From NCBI GenBank assembly GCA_003284275.1, contig QBVU01000001.1, forward strand, positions 62,001-126,000: a stretch of DNA of 64,000 nt, given 5' to 3'. The notes beneath the pieces were generated by a model. The model did no database searches. It saw only the letters and a program-made list of their open reading frames with translations, and was not told the DNA's origin. Below, in pieces: positions 1 to 10,302 of the stretch. This stretch comes from Pelagibacteraceae bacterium AG-313-A04. Its GTDB lineage: Bacteria; Pseudomonadota; Alphaproteobacteria; Pelagibacterales; Pelagibacteraceae. How positions within the stretch are numbered: position 1 is the stretch's first letter; the number at the start of each line of letters is the position of its first letter. A program made the position numbers and the translations under genes.

Positions 1-1293
1 TAATAAATTGTTATCGGTTATTATTCTATTTAAAGCTGTTTCTTGATATTGAGTAGGAAGATTCTCCACACCAATTCCCTCGATAATATCGCTTAAAAAT
101 TTTGAGTATACATTACTTAAATTGGATTTTTTAAATAAATCTTCTAAAAGAAATAAATACTCTATTTTGTTTTCATTAGTTTCAGATAATAAATATTTTT
201 GATAAATTAATGCCCTAGCATCAATTTCATCAAAAGTTTGATAATTATTTTTTGCATTAATTAAATTATTTAAATTAAAAGGGATTTGCCTATAAATTTC
301 AAAAATTGTCTTTTTATCTAATTTATCATTATTCGCTGCAATTTCTAATTCTTTAAGTTTCTTTTTATCCGTGACATCTTCGAGCTTAATTAAATTTGCA
401 GCATTTAAATATCTCCAAATCTCTGGTTTAGTTTTTGTAGTTGGTTCATATTTAAAATTAGATGTTGTAATACTTGAGAGATAAAAATTTAAAAGATTTT
501 TTTCATTTATTTTATTTTCAGTTTTTTCTGTCACTCCTAAAAGAAAATTGATTTTATCATCATAAAATTTGCTAGAAAGTTTTTGCTCTCGTAAAAGATC
601 AAGTAACAGTTGGGCCTCGGAGTTTTTTTTCTTAAAGACTAAACAATATATTTTAAATTTTTCTAGATATGGGTCTTTAATTTTAGCGTCAATAAACTCT
701 ATCTTATCACAACCCTCTTTAATATTTGCTCTAGAAATATTTTTATCAACTAAATATTGAACAGCTTTACTTTTACTATCAAACTCTTGATTTTGTTTTA
801 AAAAGCTTTCTATAAGATCGTCTCTGTTATTTTTAATAAGCCAATCTATTTTTAAATTAACGAATTCTTTTTCTGACATTTCTTTTGGTGGATAGGAAAA
901 TGAAAGCAGTACAATTTCAAGAATCTCTTGTGAAGATTTTGAAAGTTTTAATTTATCTAATCTTTTTAAACTTGATCGTAAATCTTCAGCTTTAGTGTTC
1001 GACCACATATTTAAATTAAAGTTGTAGTTTGCTGGTTCATAAATTCCATAAACATTTTTTTCTTCTTGTAAAATTTCATTTCCTTCTTGTATTTCAATTT
1101 TTTCTAAACTTTTTATTACATTAGATGCTTTTGTATTATTGTTCTGTTGAACGTCTTGTGGTGAGGGATTTGTAGAGTTATTAGACTTATTTGAATTATT
1201 TTTCCAAATATCTATTTTTTCTTCACTCCATAGTGAAGAAAATAAACAAAAAACTAATAAGCCTATAAAAAAACTAAAGCTTTTTAATCTCAT
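1..1293 (-). CDS. Hypothetical secreted protein, C-terminus truncated by window edge
   Basis: Manual translation from ATG at 1293 (minus) stays open to position 1: MRLKSFSFFIGLLVFCLFSSLWSEEKIDIWKNNS...; signal-peptide-like N-terminus. Absent from the ORF track, probably because it has no stop inside the window. Confidence 0.75.
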   Translation of the reverse strand, partial: MRLKSFSFFIGLLVFCLFSSLWSEEKIDIWKNNSNKSNNSTNPSPQDVQQNNNTKASNVIKSLEKIEIQEGNEILQEEKNVYGIYEPANYNFNLNMWSNTKAEDLRSSLKRLDKLKLSKSSQEILEIVLLSFSYPPKEMSEKEFVNLKIDWLIKNNRDDLIESFLKQNQEFDSKSKAVQYLVDKNISRANIKEGCDKIEFIDAKIKDPYLEKFKIYCLVFKKKNSEAQLLLDLLREQKLSSKFYDDKINFLLGVTEKTENKINEKNLLNFYLSSITTSNFKYEPTTKTKPEIWRYLNAANLIKLEDVTDKKKLKELEIAANNDKLDKKTIFEIYRQIPFNLNNLINAKNNYQTFDEIDARALIYQKYLLSETNENKIEYLFLLEDLFKKSNLSNVYSKFLSDIIEGIGVENLPTQYQETALNRIITDNNLL

Positions 1294-1453
1294 TCGTTAC
1301 ATCAATTTTAAATTTTTTTTCAGGACTAGGAAATTTTATTTTTTCGATTAGGAAAATTGCAATAATAATTAAAACAATTGTAAAAATTACTTTTATCAAA
1401 AGTTTGAATATTGTATTTCCAATTTTTGGTTGTCTGTTGTATTTAAGTTGCAT
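1274..1453 (-). CDS. Small single-TM protein, 59 aa
   Basis: Manual translation MQLKYNRQPKIGNTIFKLLIKVIFTIVLIIIAIFLIEKIKFPSPEKKFKIDVTNEIKKL*; overlaps the next gene by 20 bp; below the ORF-track length cutoff. Confidence 0.6.
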   Translation of the reverse strand: MQLKYNRQPKIGNTIFKLLIKVIFTIVLIIIAIFLIEKIKFPSPEKKFKIDVTNEIKKL

Positions 1454-1525
1454 ACTTTACGTTTTTCTTTAAACTCAATAAATAAGACATAATTATGAAA
1501 AATCAAAACGTAAAAATACTATAAA

Positions 1526-2029
1526 GTGGAAAAAAACGTTGCTTTGACCGGAATGATGGGTGTAGGTAAAACTACAATAGGCAAAAGATTGGCAAAAAAG
1601 CTAAATTATAATTTTGTAGACATTGACAAGATTATAGAAAAAAAAGAAGGTCAATCCATCAGTTCAATTTTTAAGAGTAAAGGAGAGAATTATTTTAGAA
1701 AATTAGAGAGGGATTTAACTATAATTGAGCTAAAAAAAATAAATACCGTAATTTCTTTAGGTGGTGGAGCTTTTCTAAATGGTTCAATAAGAAAATATGT
1801 TAAAAAACACTCTGTTAGTTTTTGGATAGATGTCCCTATTGGAACAATTCTCAAAAGGTTAAAAAAAAGTAAAAATAGGCCACTTTTGAACAAAGATAAT
1901 TCAGATGGTGTGATAAAAAAAATTTATTTTGCTAGAAAAAAATTTTATAATCAAGCAACTTACAGAATTAGATGTAAAGCACTTACATTAAAACAAATTA
2001 TTGAAAAAATTTTAAGTCAATATGAGTAA
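1526..2029 (+). CDS. aroK: Shikimate kinase
   Basis: GTG start; Walker A GMMGVGKTTIGKRLA, DIDKIIE and SLGGGAF motifs; followed by aroB. Confidence 0.95.
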   Translation: MEKNVALTGMMGVGKTTIGKRLAKKLNYNFVDIDKIIEKKEGQSISSIFKSKGENYFRKLERDLTIIELKKINTVISLGGGAFLNGSIRKYVKKHSVSFWIDVPIGTILKRLKKSKNRPLLNKDNSDGVIKKIYFARKKFYNQATYRIRCKALTLKQIIEKILSQYE

Positions 2030-3134
2030 TAAAGAAATAAAGTTTAGAAACAAGTCTGAAAATTATTCAATTTTTATAGGGCAAAATACTCTTAATCTGC
2101 TTCCAAAAAAAATTAAATCTCTATGTCCTTTGACAAAGAAAATTGGGGTAATAATAGATAAAAATCTACCAACAGAGTTTAAACAAAAGTTAAGAATTAA
2201 ATTGAGAGGTTACGAGGTTTCATTTCTTTCTTTTACTGCCAATGAAAAAAATAAGTCGCTAAATCAAGTGAACTCGATTTTAAATGCTCTTTTATCTAAA
2301 AATCTTAATCGCTCTGATTTGATAATCGGTGTTGGTGGGGGCATCACTGGAGATGTTGTTTCGTTCGTTGCTAGTATTTTCAAAAGAGGTATAAATTTTA
2401 TTAATATTCCAACAACGCTTCTTGCTCAGGTTGACTCCTCAATCGGAGGAAAAACTGGCGTTAACTCTAGTCACGGTAAAAATTTAATTGGTTCATTTTA
2501 CCAACCAAGATTGGTCATAGTCGACACAACGTTTTTAAAATCATTACCGAAAAAAGAAATGGTATGTGGCTATGCAGAAATTTTAAAACATTCGATTATT
2601 AAAGATAAAATATTTTTTCAATGGTTAAAAAAAAACACAAAATTAATATTGGCAAAGAAAAAGAAAGAGTTGATTTATGCAATAAAAAAAAGTTGTGAAA
2701 TCAAAATGTTTTTTGTCAAACGCGATACTAATGAAAAAGGACTAAGAATGACCTTAAATTTTGGTCACACATTTGCACATGCAATAGAAGTAAAAAATAA
2801 ATTCTCAAAAAAAATAACTCACGGCGAAGCAGTATTATCTGGAATGATCTTGGCTTGTAAAATTTCAATGTACAAAAAATTATGCACAAATAATACTTTT
2901 GACGAAATTAAAAAAATTTATATACAAAATAATTTAGATTATACTTTTAAAAAATATTCTAAAAAAAAAGAAATAGTTAAACTTCTTCCTTACTTAAAGA
3001 ACGACAAGAAAAATAATGATGGAAATATAAATTTTATTTTATTAAAGAATATTGGAAAAACCACCTTGCCTAATCAAAATAAGTTATCCATAAAAAAAAT
3101 AAAAAGTATTTCTCAAACTATTGCTCAATACTAA
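2022..3134 (+). CDS. aroB: 3-dehydroquinate synthase
   Basis: GVGGGITGDVVSFVAS, PTTLLAQVDSSIGGKTGVN and GHTFAHAIE motifs; 8-bp overlap with aroK. Confidence 0.96.
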   Translation: MSNKEIKFRNKSENYSIFIGQNTLNLLPKKIKSLCPLTKKIGVIIDKNLPTEFKQKLRIKLRGYEVSFLSFTANEKNKSLNQVNSILNALLSKNLNRSDLIIGVGGGITGDVVSFVASIFKRGINFINIPTTLLAQVDSSIGGKTGVNSSHGKNLIGSFYQPRLVIVDTTFLKSLPKKEMVCGYAEILKHSIIKDKIFFQWLKKNTKLILAKKKKELIYAIKKSCEIKMFFVKRDTNEKGLRMTLNFGHTFAHAIEVKNKFSKKITHGEAVLSGMILACKISMYKKLCTNNTFDEIKKIYIQNNLDYTFKKYSKKKEIVKLLPYLKNDKKNNDGNINFILLKNIGKTTLPNQNKLSIKKIKSISQTIAQY

Positions 3135-3375
3135 TTTCTAAAGCATGAATTTTATTTGATAGCTCCTCTTTAAGAACTTTCATAATTTCTTTTTGTGCTT
3201 TGACTCTTGAAATAGAACTTAAATACAAAGATTTAATCTTGAGGTGCAAATGAAATTTATCTGGCGAAAATGATTTATGTTTTTTATGTTTGAGCGAATT
3301 ATCAACAATTTCTATATGTTCAATTTCTATTTCTTTTTTTAGTTTTTCAATAATATTATCAAAAAAAATATTCAT
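3118..3375 (-). CDS. BolA-family protein
   Basis: BolA-like size and pattern (HIEIVDNSLKHKKH...FHLHLKIKS...ISRVKAQKEIMKVLKEEL...IHALEI). Confidence 0.8.
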   Translation of the reverse strand: MNIFFDNIIEKLKKEIEIEHIEIVDNSLKHKKHKSFSPDKFHLHLKIKSLYLSSISRVKAQKEIMKVLKEELSNKIHALEISIEQ

Positions 3376-3405
3376 TAATAAGATTTTACTATATAGATAA
3401 ATTTA

Positions 3406-3921
3406 ATGAAAATTATTTGTGATTGGGAAAATTGTAAAGAAATTGGGTCTTACAAAGCGCCTATAGAAAAAGATAATAGTAAAAAGTATAGATTATTATG
3501 TCTAAATCATATTAAGATATTTAACAAAAATTGGAATTATTTTGAAAATATGAATAATCAAGAAATAGAGTTTTTTATTAAATCAGATTTAACTTGGCAT
3601 AAATCTACAAAAACATTTGGATCATCAGATAATTTTTTCAATATTTTGTGGAATAATGCTCTTGATGACAAATTAAATATTTTTAAAAGCTCCAATTTTA
3701 GAGATTTTAAAAAAACAAAAATTTCACAACAAGACAAAGATGCATTAGAAGTTATGGAATTAAAGGATGATGTAAAATGGGAACAAATTCAATCCAAATT
3801 TAAAGAACTTGTAAAAAAATATCATCCTGATAAAAACCATGGAAATAAAAAATTTGAAGATAAATTAAAAAAAATTACTTTGGCTTATAGTCAATTGAAA
3901 AAAACTTTAGGAAAAAAATGA
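3406..3921 (+). CDS. C-terminal J-domain (DnaJ-like) protein
   Basis: HPD motif in [29 protein letters not shown]; next to cobS as in other alphaproteobacteria. Confidence 0.85.
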   Translation: MKIICDWENCKEIGSYKAPIEKDNSKKYRLLCLNHIKIFNKNWNYFENMNNQEIEFFIKSDLTWHKSTKTFGSSDNFFNILWNNALDDKLNIFKSSNFRDFKKTKISQQDKDALEVMELKDDVKWEQIQSKFKELVKKYHPDKNHGNKKFEDKLKKITLAYSQLKKTLGKK

Positions 3922-4895
3922 GCTCAGAACAATTTTTACATAAAACAGATATCAAATTATCGGTGAAACAAACCTTTGGTTTTGAAAGTGAAATGAAAGT
4001 GGGAGCTTTTTCAAAAAAAAATGAGTATGTTCCTAAGATTGATCCAGATTATAAATTCGATAAAGATACTACTCTAGCAATCCTTGCTGGCTTTTCTTTT
4101 AATAAAAGAGTTTTGATACAAGGTTACCATGGAACGGGAAAATCTACTCACATTGAGCAAGTGGCAGCAAGATTAAATTGGCCATGTGTCAGAGTAAATT
4201 TAGATAGTCATATAAGCAGGATAGACCTAATAGGAAAAGATGCAATTATACTGAAAGATGGAAAACAAATTACTGAATTTAAAGAGGGTATTTTACCTTG
4301 GTCAATTCAAAACCCAGTAGCATTAGTCTTTGACGAATACGATGCTGGAAGACCTGATGTGATGTTTGTTATACAAAGAGTTTTGGAAAGTGAAGGAAAT
4401 TTCACATTATTAGACAAAAATAAAGTTTTACAACAACACGATTTATTTAGAATATTTGCAACCACAAATACTGTTGGCTTAGGTGATACAACTGGTTTAT
4501 ATCATGGAACTCAACAAATTAACCAAGGTCAGATGGATAGGTGGAATATAGTTTCTACACTAAATTATCTACCATTTGAAAAAGAATTAGAAATTATTTT
4601 AGCTAAGAATAAAAGTTTTAACAATAAAGAGGGAAAAGAACTTTTATCTAATATGATAAAAGTTGCTGATCTTACAAGAAAAGGTTTTATTAACGGCGAT
4701 ATCTCCACTGTAATGAGTCCGCGTACAGTTTTACACTGGGCAGAGAATACAAGTATATTTAAAGATCAAGGTTATGCTTTTAGAATCACATTTTTAAATA
4801 AATGTGATGATTTAGAAAAAAAAATAATATCTGAATATTACCAAAGATGCTTCGGTGAAGATTTGCCAGAGTCATCTATCAATATCACTTTATAA
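3918..4895 (+). CDS. cobS: CobS-like AAA+ ATPase (cobaltochelatase subunit family)
   Basis: Walker [22 protein letters not shown], Walker [23 protein letters not shown]; CobS/MoxR-type. Confidence 0.9.
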   Translation: MSSEQFLHKTDIKLSVKQTFGFESEMKVGAFSKKNEYVPKIDPDYKFDKDTTLAILAGFSFNKRVLIQGYHGTGKSTHIEQVAARLNWPCVRVNLDSHISRIDLIGKDAIILKDGKQITEFKEGILPWSIQNPVALVFDEYDAGRPDVMFVIQRVLESEGNFTLLDKNKVLQQHDLFRIFATTNTVGLGDTTGLYHGTQQINQGQMDRWNIVSTLNYLPFEKELEIILAKNKSFNNKEGKELLSNMIKVADLTRKGFINGDISTVMSPRTVLHWAENTSIFKDQGYAFRITFLNKCDDLEKKIISEYYQRCFGEDLPESSINITL

Positions 4896-4896
4896 A

Positions 4897-6696
4897 GTGG
4901 AAAATAAAAAAGAGAAAATAGCTGATTTTAAAACTGCAATAAGTTCGACGGCAAGATCATTGGCTAATTCTGAAAAAATTGAAGTAACATTTGGTAACGA
5001 AAGTTCCAAATCAGAAAAAAATTCAATTAGGCTTCCAGATCTTGACCTGATTAGCAACAAGTTAAATTTTAATCAGATAAGAGCAATTGCAGACTCGAAA
5101 TCTTTAAGGCACAGATTTTCTGATCCTAAAACTTTTAGAGAATATGAGCCCGAGGGAAATATTTCTAAACAACTATACAAGATTTCGGAAAAAATTAGAT
5201 GTGAAAAAATTGGAACCAACTATTTTAAAGGAGTTAAAAATAACATTGAAGCATTTTACCAAGAGAGATTAGCAGGGTTAGATTTAAAAAGTAGTGAAGA
5301 TAAAATTATTGAGTCGTTTGAAAATTATTTAAGAATAAAATTTCTTAATTTTGAAAATAATGATGAAATTGATAAAAAACTAAAATCATATAAGAAAGAT
5401 CTTAATGAACAATTCAAAGATAAGATAGGTCAGTTAAATGATTTTACTTTGGATCAGGAAAAATTTAACTCGTTAATTTCTAAACTAATTGCAAACATGA
5501 ATCTTGATGAAAATCTAGATGAAGAGGAGAAAAAAGATGACGACCAAAATAATGAGGACAATCAAAATAAACCAGATAATCAAGAAAAACAGGCAAAAGA
5601 GAAAGAAGATAAACAAGAGGAGATGTCCATAGACTCTGGTATGCCTGATCTTGAAAATGAGGCGAAAGAGTCTGATCAATCTGAAGAAGATATAGAAATA
5701 GAAGACAGTTCTCAGCCAGATTTAAGAAAAAAAGGAAAGAGTTCCCTAGGCGATATAAATTACAAAACTTATACAGAAGAATTTGATGAAATCATAAAGG
5801 CAGAGGAATTAGAAAATACTGAGGAACTAACAAGACTTAGAAAAAATTTGGACCAACAATTATTGCAGCTTAAAAATTTTATCTCTAAACTAGCTAATAA
5901 ACTACAAAGGAAACTTTTAGCTAAGCAAAATAGGTCTTGGAATTTCGACCTTGAAGAAGGATTATTAGATACATCAAAATTACCACGAATAATTATGGAT
6001 CCATTCAATTCTTTGTCTTTTAAAAAAGAAAAAGATATTGAGTTTAAAGATACATTAGTGACTATTTTAATAGATAACTCAGGGTCTATGAGAGGTAAAC
6101 CTATTTCAGTAGCAGCGATTTGTGCCGACATACTTTCAAGAACATTAGAAAGATGTGCGGTTAAAGTAGAAATATTAGGTTTTACTACAAAACATTGGAA
6201 GGGAGGCTCATCCAGAGAAAAATGGATGAAAAATGATAAACCAACTTTACCAGGAAGATTAAATGATCTCAGACACATTATTTATAAATCAGCGGACACG
6301 CCTTGGAGACAGGCTAAAAATAATATGGGCCTAATGCTTAAAGAGGGATTATTAAAAGAAAATATTGATGGTGAAGCACTTAAATGGGCTTACAACAAAA
6401 TGAACAGAAGAAAAGAAGAAAGAAAAATCCTTATGGTGATCTCAGATGGAGCTCCAGTGGACGACTCGACCTTATCAACAAATACAAGTGACTATCTAGA
6501 GTCTAATCTTAAAAAAACGGTCAAATGGATTGAGAATAAAACAAACATTGAATTATTAGCTATTGGTATTGGTCATGATGTTACAAGATACTATAATCAA
6601 GCTGTAAAAATTACAGATGTTCAGGATTTAGGCGATGTAATGATTAATCAACTAACTGACCTATTTGTCGAAAAAAATAAAAAAACAATTCACTAA
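4897..6696 (+). CDS. cobT: CobT-like VWA protein (cobaltochelatase subunit family)
   Basis: MIDAS motif [13 protein letters not shown], acidic middle region. The track start (4855) overlaps cobS by 41 bp; in-frame GTG at 4897 just after the cobS stop is more plausible. Confidence 0.9.
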   Translation: MENKKEKIADFKTAISSTARSLANSEKIEVTFGNESSKSEKNSIRLPDLDLISNKLNFNQIRAIADSKSLRHRFSDPKTFREYEPEGNISKQLYKISEKIRCEKIGTNYFKGVKNNIEAFYQERLAGLDLKSSEDKIIESFENYLRIKFLNFENNDEIDKKLKSYKKDLNEQFKDKIGQLNDFTLDQEKFNSLISKLIANMNLDENLDEEEKKDDDQNNEDNQNKPDNQEKQAKEKEDKQEEMSIDSGMPDLENEAKESDQSEEDIEIEDSSQPDLRKKGKSSLGDINYKTYTEEFDEIIKAEELENTEELTRLRKNLDQQLLQLKNFISKLANKLQRKLLAKQNRSWNFDLEEGLLDTSKLPRIIMDPFNSLSFKKEKDIEFKDTLVTILIDNSGSMRGKPISVAAICADILSRTLERCAVKVEILGFTTKHWKGGSSREKWMKNDKPTLPGRLNDLRHIIYKSADTPWRQAKNNMGLMLKEGLLKENIDGEALKWAYNKMNRRKEERKILMVISDGAPVDDSTLSTNTSDYLESNLKKTVKWIENKTNIELLAIGIGHDVTRYYNQAVKITDVQDLGDVMINQLTDLFVEKNKKTIH

Positions 6697-7268
6697 TTCT
6701 TTATTTCTGAAACCGAACTTTCTGAAAAGTCTTTTATTTTGTTAATTAGTAATCTAAACGGAATTAACATTGCCAATGCTATAAATAGCTTAACAGCTAA
6801 ATCGCCAAAAGCTAGAGTTATCCAAGGTATTCCTGTTGCATAAAAAGCGATAGAAAAAAATAGAAATGTATCAGTTATAGATCCAATTATTGATGATGTA
6901 AGAGGAGCCGCATACCATATTTTTTTTCTTAAAGAGTGAAAGATTTGAACGTCTAAGTTTTGGGCTATAAAAAATGCAACTCCAGATCCAACTGCGATCC
7001 TTATAGAAATAATATCTGAAAAATTAGTCGATACAAATAATGTTAAAAGCACTCCAATAGTAAATCCTACATACACAACTTTTCTTGCTACTAATTTGCC
7101 GTAAGCGCGGTTTGCTATATCTGTTATTAAAAAAGTAACTGGGTAACTAAAAGCACCGTAAGTTAAGATTTCATTTAATCCAAAATATTGGATCGGAAAT
7201 TGAACTAAGTAGTTTGAAAGGACTACAACCAAACCCATTAGTAAAGAGAGTTTGTAAAATAAATTCAT
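6693..7268 (-). CDS. Queuosine precursor (VUT/YhhQ-family) transporter
   Basis: Six-TM-like protein with [22 protein letters not shown], typical of the VUT family. Confidence 0.85.
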   Translation of the reverse strand: MNLFYKLSLLMGLVVVLSNYLVQFPIQYFGLNEILTYGAFSYPVTFLITDIANRAYGKLVARKVVYVGFTIGVLLTLFVSTNFSDIISIRIAVGSGVAFFIAQNLDVQIFHSLRKKIWYAAPLTSSIIGSITDTFLFFSIAFYATGIPWITLAFGDLAVKLFIALAMLIPFRLLINKIKDFSESSVSEIKN

Positions 7269-7275
7269 TGTAGAA

Positions 7276-7554
7276 TTATGATTTTGCTGAAATTGAAGCT
7301 TTAATTTTTTTAACTTTTTTTGATAGTTTAGCTTTTTTTGCTGATATTAAAAACTTATCTAAACCACCTTTGAAATCTACAGTTCTTAAAGCAGCGTTAG
7401 CTACATTCAATTTTATATCTTTTTTTAATATATCGCTCCTAAAAGTGACTTTCTTTAAATTGGGTAAAAATCTTCTTTTAGTTTTATTTTTAGCGTGGCT
7501 GACGTTATGACCCTTTAAAGGTGATATTCCTGTTAATTCGCATCTTTTAGACAT
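7276..7554 (-). CDS. rpmB: 50S ribosomal protein L28
   Basis: MSKRCELTGISPLKGHNVSHAKNKTKRRFLPNL. Confidence 0.97.
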   Translation of the reverse strand: MSKRCELTGISPLKGHNVSHAKNKTKRRFLPNLKKVTFRSDILKKDIKLNVANAALRTVDFKGGLDKFLISAKKAKLSKKVKKIKASISAKS

Positions 7555-7595
7555 AATTTTATCCTGGTGTTATATAATTCTTGTATGCAGTTGGG

Positions 7596-8642
7596 TCAAG
7601 CGTTAATTCCAACTGCTTCACTCACATTTTTAATATTTTCTTTTTTTAAAATTGATATTAAGTCTTTTTTAATCTCTTTAACAATACCTGGTCCTTTGTA
7701 AACCATGCCTGTATATAGTTGCACTGCATCTGCACCCGCTGTTATTTTTTCAAAAGCACTCTCACCAGAGTCCACTCCCCCGACTCCTATTATCTTTATC
7801 TTGCCTTTAGTTTCTTTATAAAATTTTTTAATTAAATTTGTTGAAATGTCTTTAAGCGGTTGGCCCGATAATCCACCAACTTCATGCTTTTTAATATCAG
7901 AGAGATTTTCACGGTTACTATCTGTTGTATTAGAAACTATTATACCTTGAATTTTGTGGCTACTCACTAGTTCAACTATTTTACTAATTTCATCATCATT
8001 AATATCCGGTGATATTTTTATCGCTATTGGACAGATAATTTTTTTTTCTTCAATAATTTTATTTATTCCAGTTAAAAGTTTTTTCATCTCACCTTGATCA
8101 TGGAAATCTCTTAAACCTTCGGTGTTCGGTGAGGAGATGTTAATTGTTATATATCCAGCATACATTCCAAGTCTTGAAAGACAAATATAGTAATCATCCT
8201 CTTTATTTTTTGTTTCTTTATTTGGTCCAATGTTAATTCCTAAAAACCCATCAGGGTTATTATTTGATATTCTCTTTGATACAGTTTCTGATCCATGATT
8301 ATTAAATCCAAGACGATTGATAAGCGCCTGGTCTTTCTCTAATCTAAATATTCTTGGTTTTGGATTTCCCAATTGTTGTCTTGGAGTGACGGTACCTACC
8401 TCGATAAAACCAAAGCCAAATTTAAAAAGAGAATTATAAACCTCAGCACTTTTATCAAAACCTGCAGCTAGACCTATTGGATTTGAAATCGTTTTGCCTA
8501 AAAAATTTGTCTCAAGCATTTCCTCACTTTCAACATTAAAAAAACTTTTTGGAAGAATATTTGCTTTCAGTGATTTTATAGCTAAATCATGAGCCACTTC
8601 AGGATCTAACGAAAATATATAAGGTCTTAATATTGAAAACAT
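7596..8642 (-). CDS. pyrD: Dihydroorotate dehydrogenase (quinone), class 2
   Basis: NPIGLAAGFDKSAEVYNSLFKFGFGFIEVGTVTPRQQLGNPKPRIFRL; NISSPNTEGLR. Confidence 0.96.
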   Translation of the reverse strand: MFSILRPYIFSLDPEVAHDLAIKSLKANILPKSFFNVESEEMLETNFLGKTISNPIGLAAGFDKSAEVYNSLFKFGFGFIEVGTVTPRQQLGNPKPRIFRLEKDQALINRLGFNNHGSETVSKRISNNNPDGFLGINIGPNKETKNKEDDYYICLSRLGMYAGYITINISSPNTEGLRDFHDQGEMKKLLTGINKIIEEKKIICPIAIKISPDINDDEISKIVELVSSHKIQGIIVSNTTDSNRENLSDIKKHEVGGLSGQPLKDISTNLIKKFYKETKGKIKIIGVGGVDSGESAFEKITAGADAVQLYTGMVYKGPGIVKEIKKDLISILKKENIKNVSEAVGINA

Positions 8643-10210
8643 CAGTTATTACTTATTTTATCTTTCATTAACTCAATTGTCTCTTTCAATCCAAAAAAGC
8701 TGACAAAATAACCCATCCTTGGACCATTTTCTTCTCCAAATACTACTTCATAAATTAATTTAAACCAATCTCGTAGATTTTGCTCATAACCATTTTCTTT
8801 ACCCGTTGTATAGACGATTGTTTGAATTTCTTCTGGTTTTAAATTTTGTTTGATTTCAGATAATTTTGAAACAAGGTTTTCTAACGCTTTCTTTTCATCT
8901 GATGAAGGCTTTTTAAATTTTTTATTTGGTTCAACTTTATCTTTAAAATAGTTTATGGCAAACTTGGTCAATCCATCTAGGATTGGATAATCTTTTTGTT
9001 TAATATCTTGATGAAATCTATTTATAAACTTCCATAAAATTTCTTTACTATCTGCATTGCTAGACCCAACTAAATTCAATAACATTGAAAAAGGCATTAC
9101 TATTTTCTCTGTTGGTGGCTTTCCATTATGTACATGCCAAACAGGATTTAAAATTTTATCCTTTTCTTTTTGACTTGGGAATTTTTCAATACTTGTTAAA
9201 TACTCATCGACTGTTTTAGGCACTACTTCTGCGTAAAGTTTTTTTGCTCTTTTCGGATTAGGGTACATATAAAGAGACAGACTCTCTGGTGATGCATATC
9301 TAAGCCACTGATCTATAGAAATTCCATTTCCTTTTGATTTAGAAATTTTCTCTCCTTTTTCGTCTAAAAAAAGTTCATAGGCGAAACCATTAGGAGGATT
9401 TTTTCCAAGAGTTTTGCAAATCTTGTTAGATAAAATCGCACTCTCGGTTAAATCTTTGCCGTACATTTCAAAATCAACATCAAAAGTAAACCATCTCATC
9501 GCCCAGTCTACTTTCCACTGTAATTTACAGTTGCCATCTAAAATGCTTGTCTCTATTTTTTCTCCCTTATTATCAAAAATTGCCTTTCCAGTTTTATTGT
9601 CTATTTCTAGCAATGGTATCTCTAATACCATTCCTGTTTTTGGGCAAATCGGTAAAAATGGACAATATGTTTTTCTTCTTTCCTCTCTCAGAGTTGGAAG
9701 AACTATATTCATTACATCTTCATATTTTTCTGCGACTCTTATTAAAGATTTATTAAAGACACCTTTTTTATAATTCTCTGTTGAGCTTTTGAAAGTGAAT
9801 TTAAACTTAAATTTGTTTAAAAACTCTTTAAGCATCTCATTATTATGCTCACCAAAGCTATTAAACTTTTTAAATGGATCTGGAATATTAGTTAAAGGTT
9901 TACCTAGATTGTTTTTTAAAACTTGATCGTTAGGAATATTATCAGGGACTTTTCTAAGACCATCCATGTCATCAGAAAAAGTAATAAGCTCATGATTTAT
10001 TTTCTCTATATGATTAAGAGCATTAATCATCATAGTGGTTCTAGCCACTTCGCCAAAAGTTCCTATATGTGGTAATCCACTTGGCCCATAACCTGTTTGA
10101 AAGGTTATTTTGTTATTTTTTTTGATAATTTCTTTTCTATCTTTTAATAGCTTTCTAATTTCAACAAATGGCCAGGATGATGTAGATTGAATTAAGTTAT
10201 TATCCATCAT
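8642..10210 (-). CDS. lysK: Lysyl-tRNA synthetase, class I
   Basis: Class I signatures GPSGLPHIGTFGEVART and EKISKSKGNGISIDQWL. Confidence 0.93.
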   Translation of the reverse strand: MMDNNLIQSTSSWPFVEIRKLLKDRKEIIKKNNKITFQTGYGPSGLPHIGTFGEVARTTMMINALNHIEKINHELITFSDDMDGLRKVPDNIPNDQVLKNNLGKPLTNIPDPFKKFNSFGEHNNEMLKEFLNKFKFKFTFKSSTENYKKGVFNKSLIRVAEKYEDVMNIVLPTLREERRKTYCPFLPICPKTGMVLEIPLLEIDNKTGKAIFDNKGEKIETSILDGNCKLQWKVDWAMRWFTFDVDFEMYGKDLTESAILSNKICKTLGKNPPNGFAYELFLDEKGEKISKSKGNGISIDQWLRYASPESLSLYMYPNPKRAKKLYAEVVPKTVDEYLTSIEKFPSQKEKDKILNPVWHVHNGKPPTEKIVMPFSMLLNLVGSSNADSKEILWKFINRFHQDIKQKDYPILDGLTKFAINYFKDKVEPNKKFKKPSSDEKKALENLVSKLSEIKQNLKPEEIQTIVYTTGKENGYEQNLRDWFKLIYEVVFGEENGPRMGYFVSFFGLKETIELMKDKISNN

Positions 10211-10302
10211 AGTAATGGTTTATTAAATTTTATATGCAAAATACAGATATAATTACGTCATATTAAGTTGAATTTTGAAACTATTTAAATAATCTCATTT
10301 TA

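Noticed and set aside
569-760. 63-aa plus ORF
   Set aside because: Antisense to the secreted protein ORF open on minus from 1293 to the window edge.
5769-6278. 169-aa minus ORF
   Set aside because: Antisense to the CobT VWA domain; no RBS or family signal; typical shadow ORF in AT-rich coding DNA.
9414-9773. 119-aa and 69-aa plus ORFs (9414-9773, 9547-9756)
   Set aside because: Antisense to class I LysRS, no supporting features.
8642-10210. Class I LysRS as an oddity
   Set aside because: Class I LysRS is common in Alphaproteobacteria, so it is expected.
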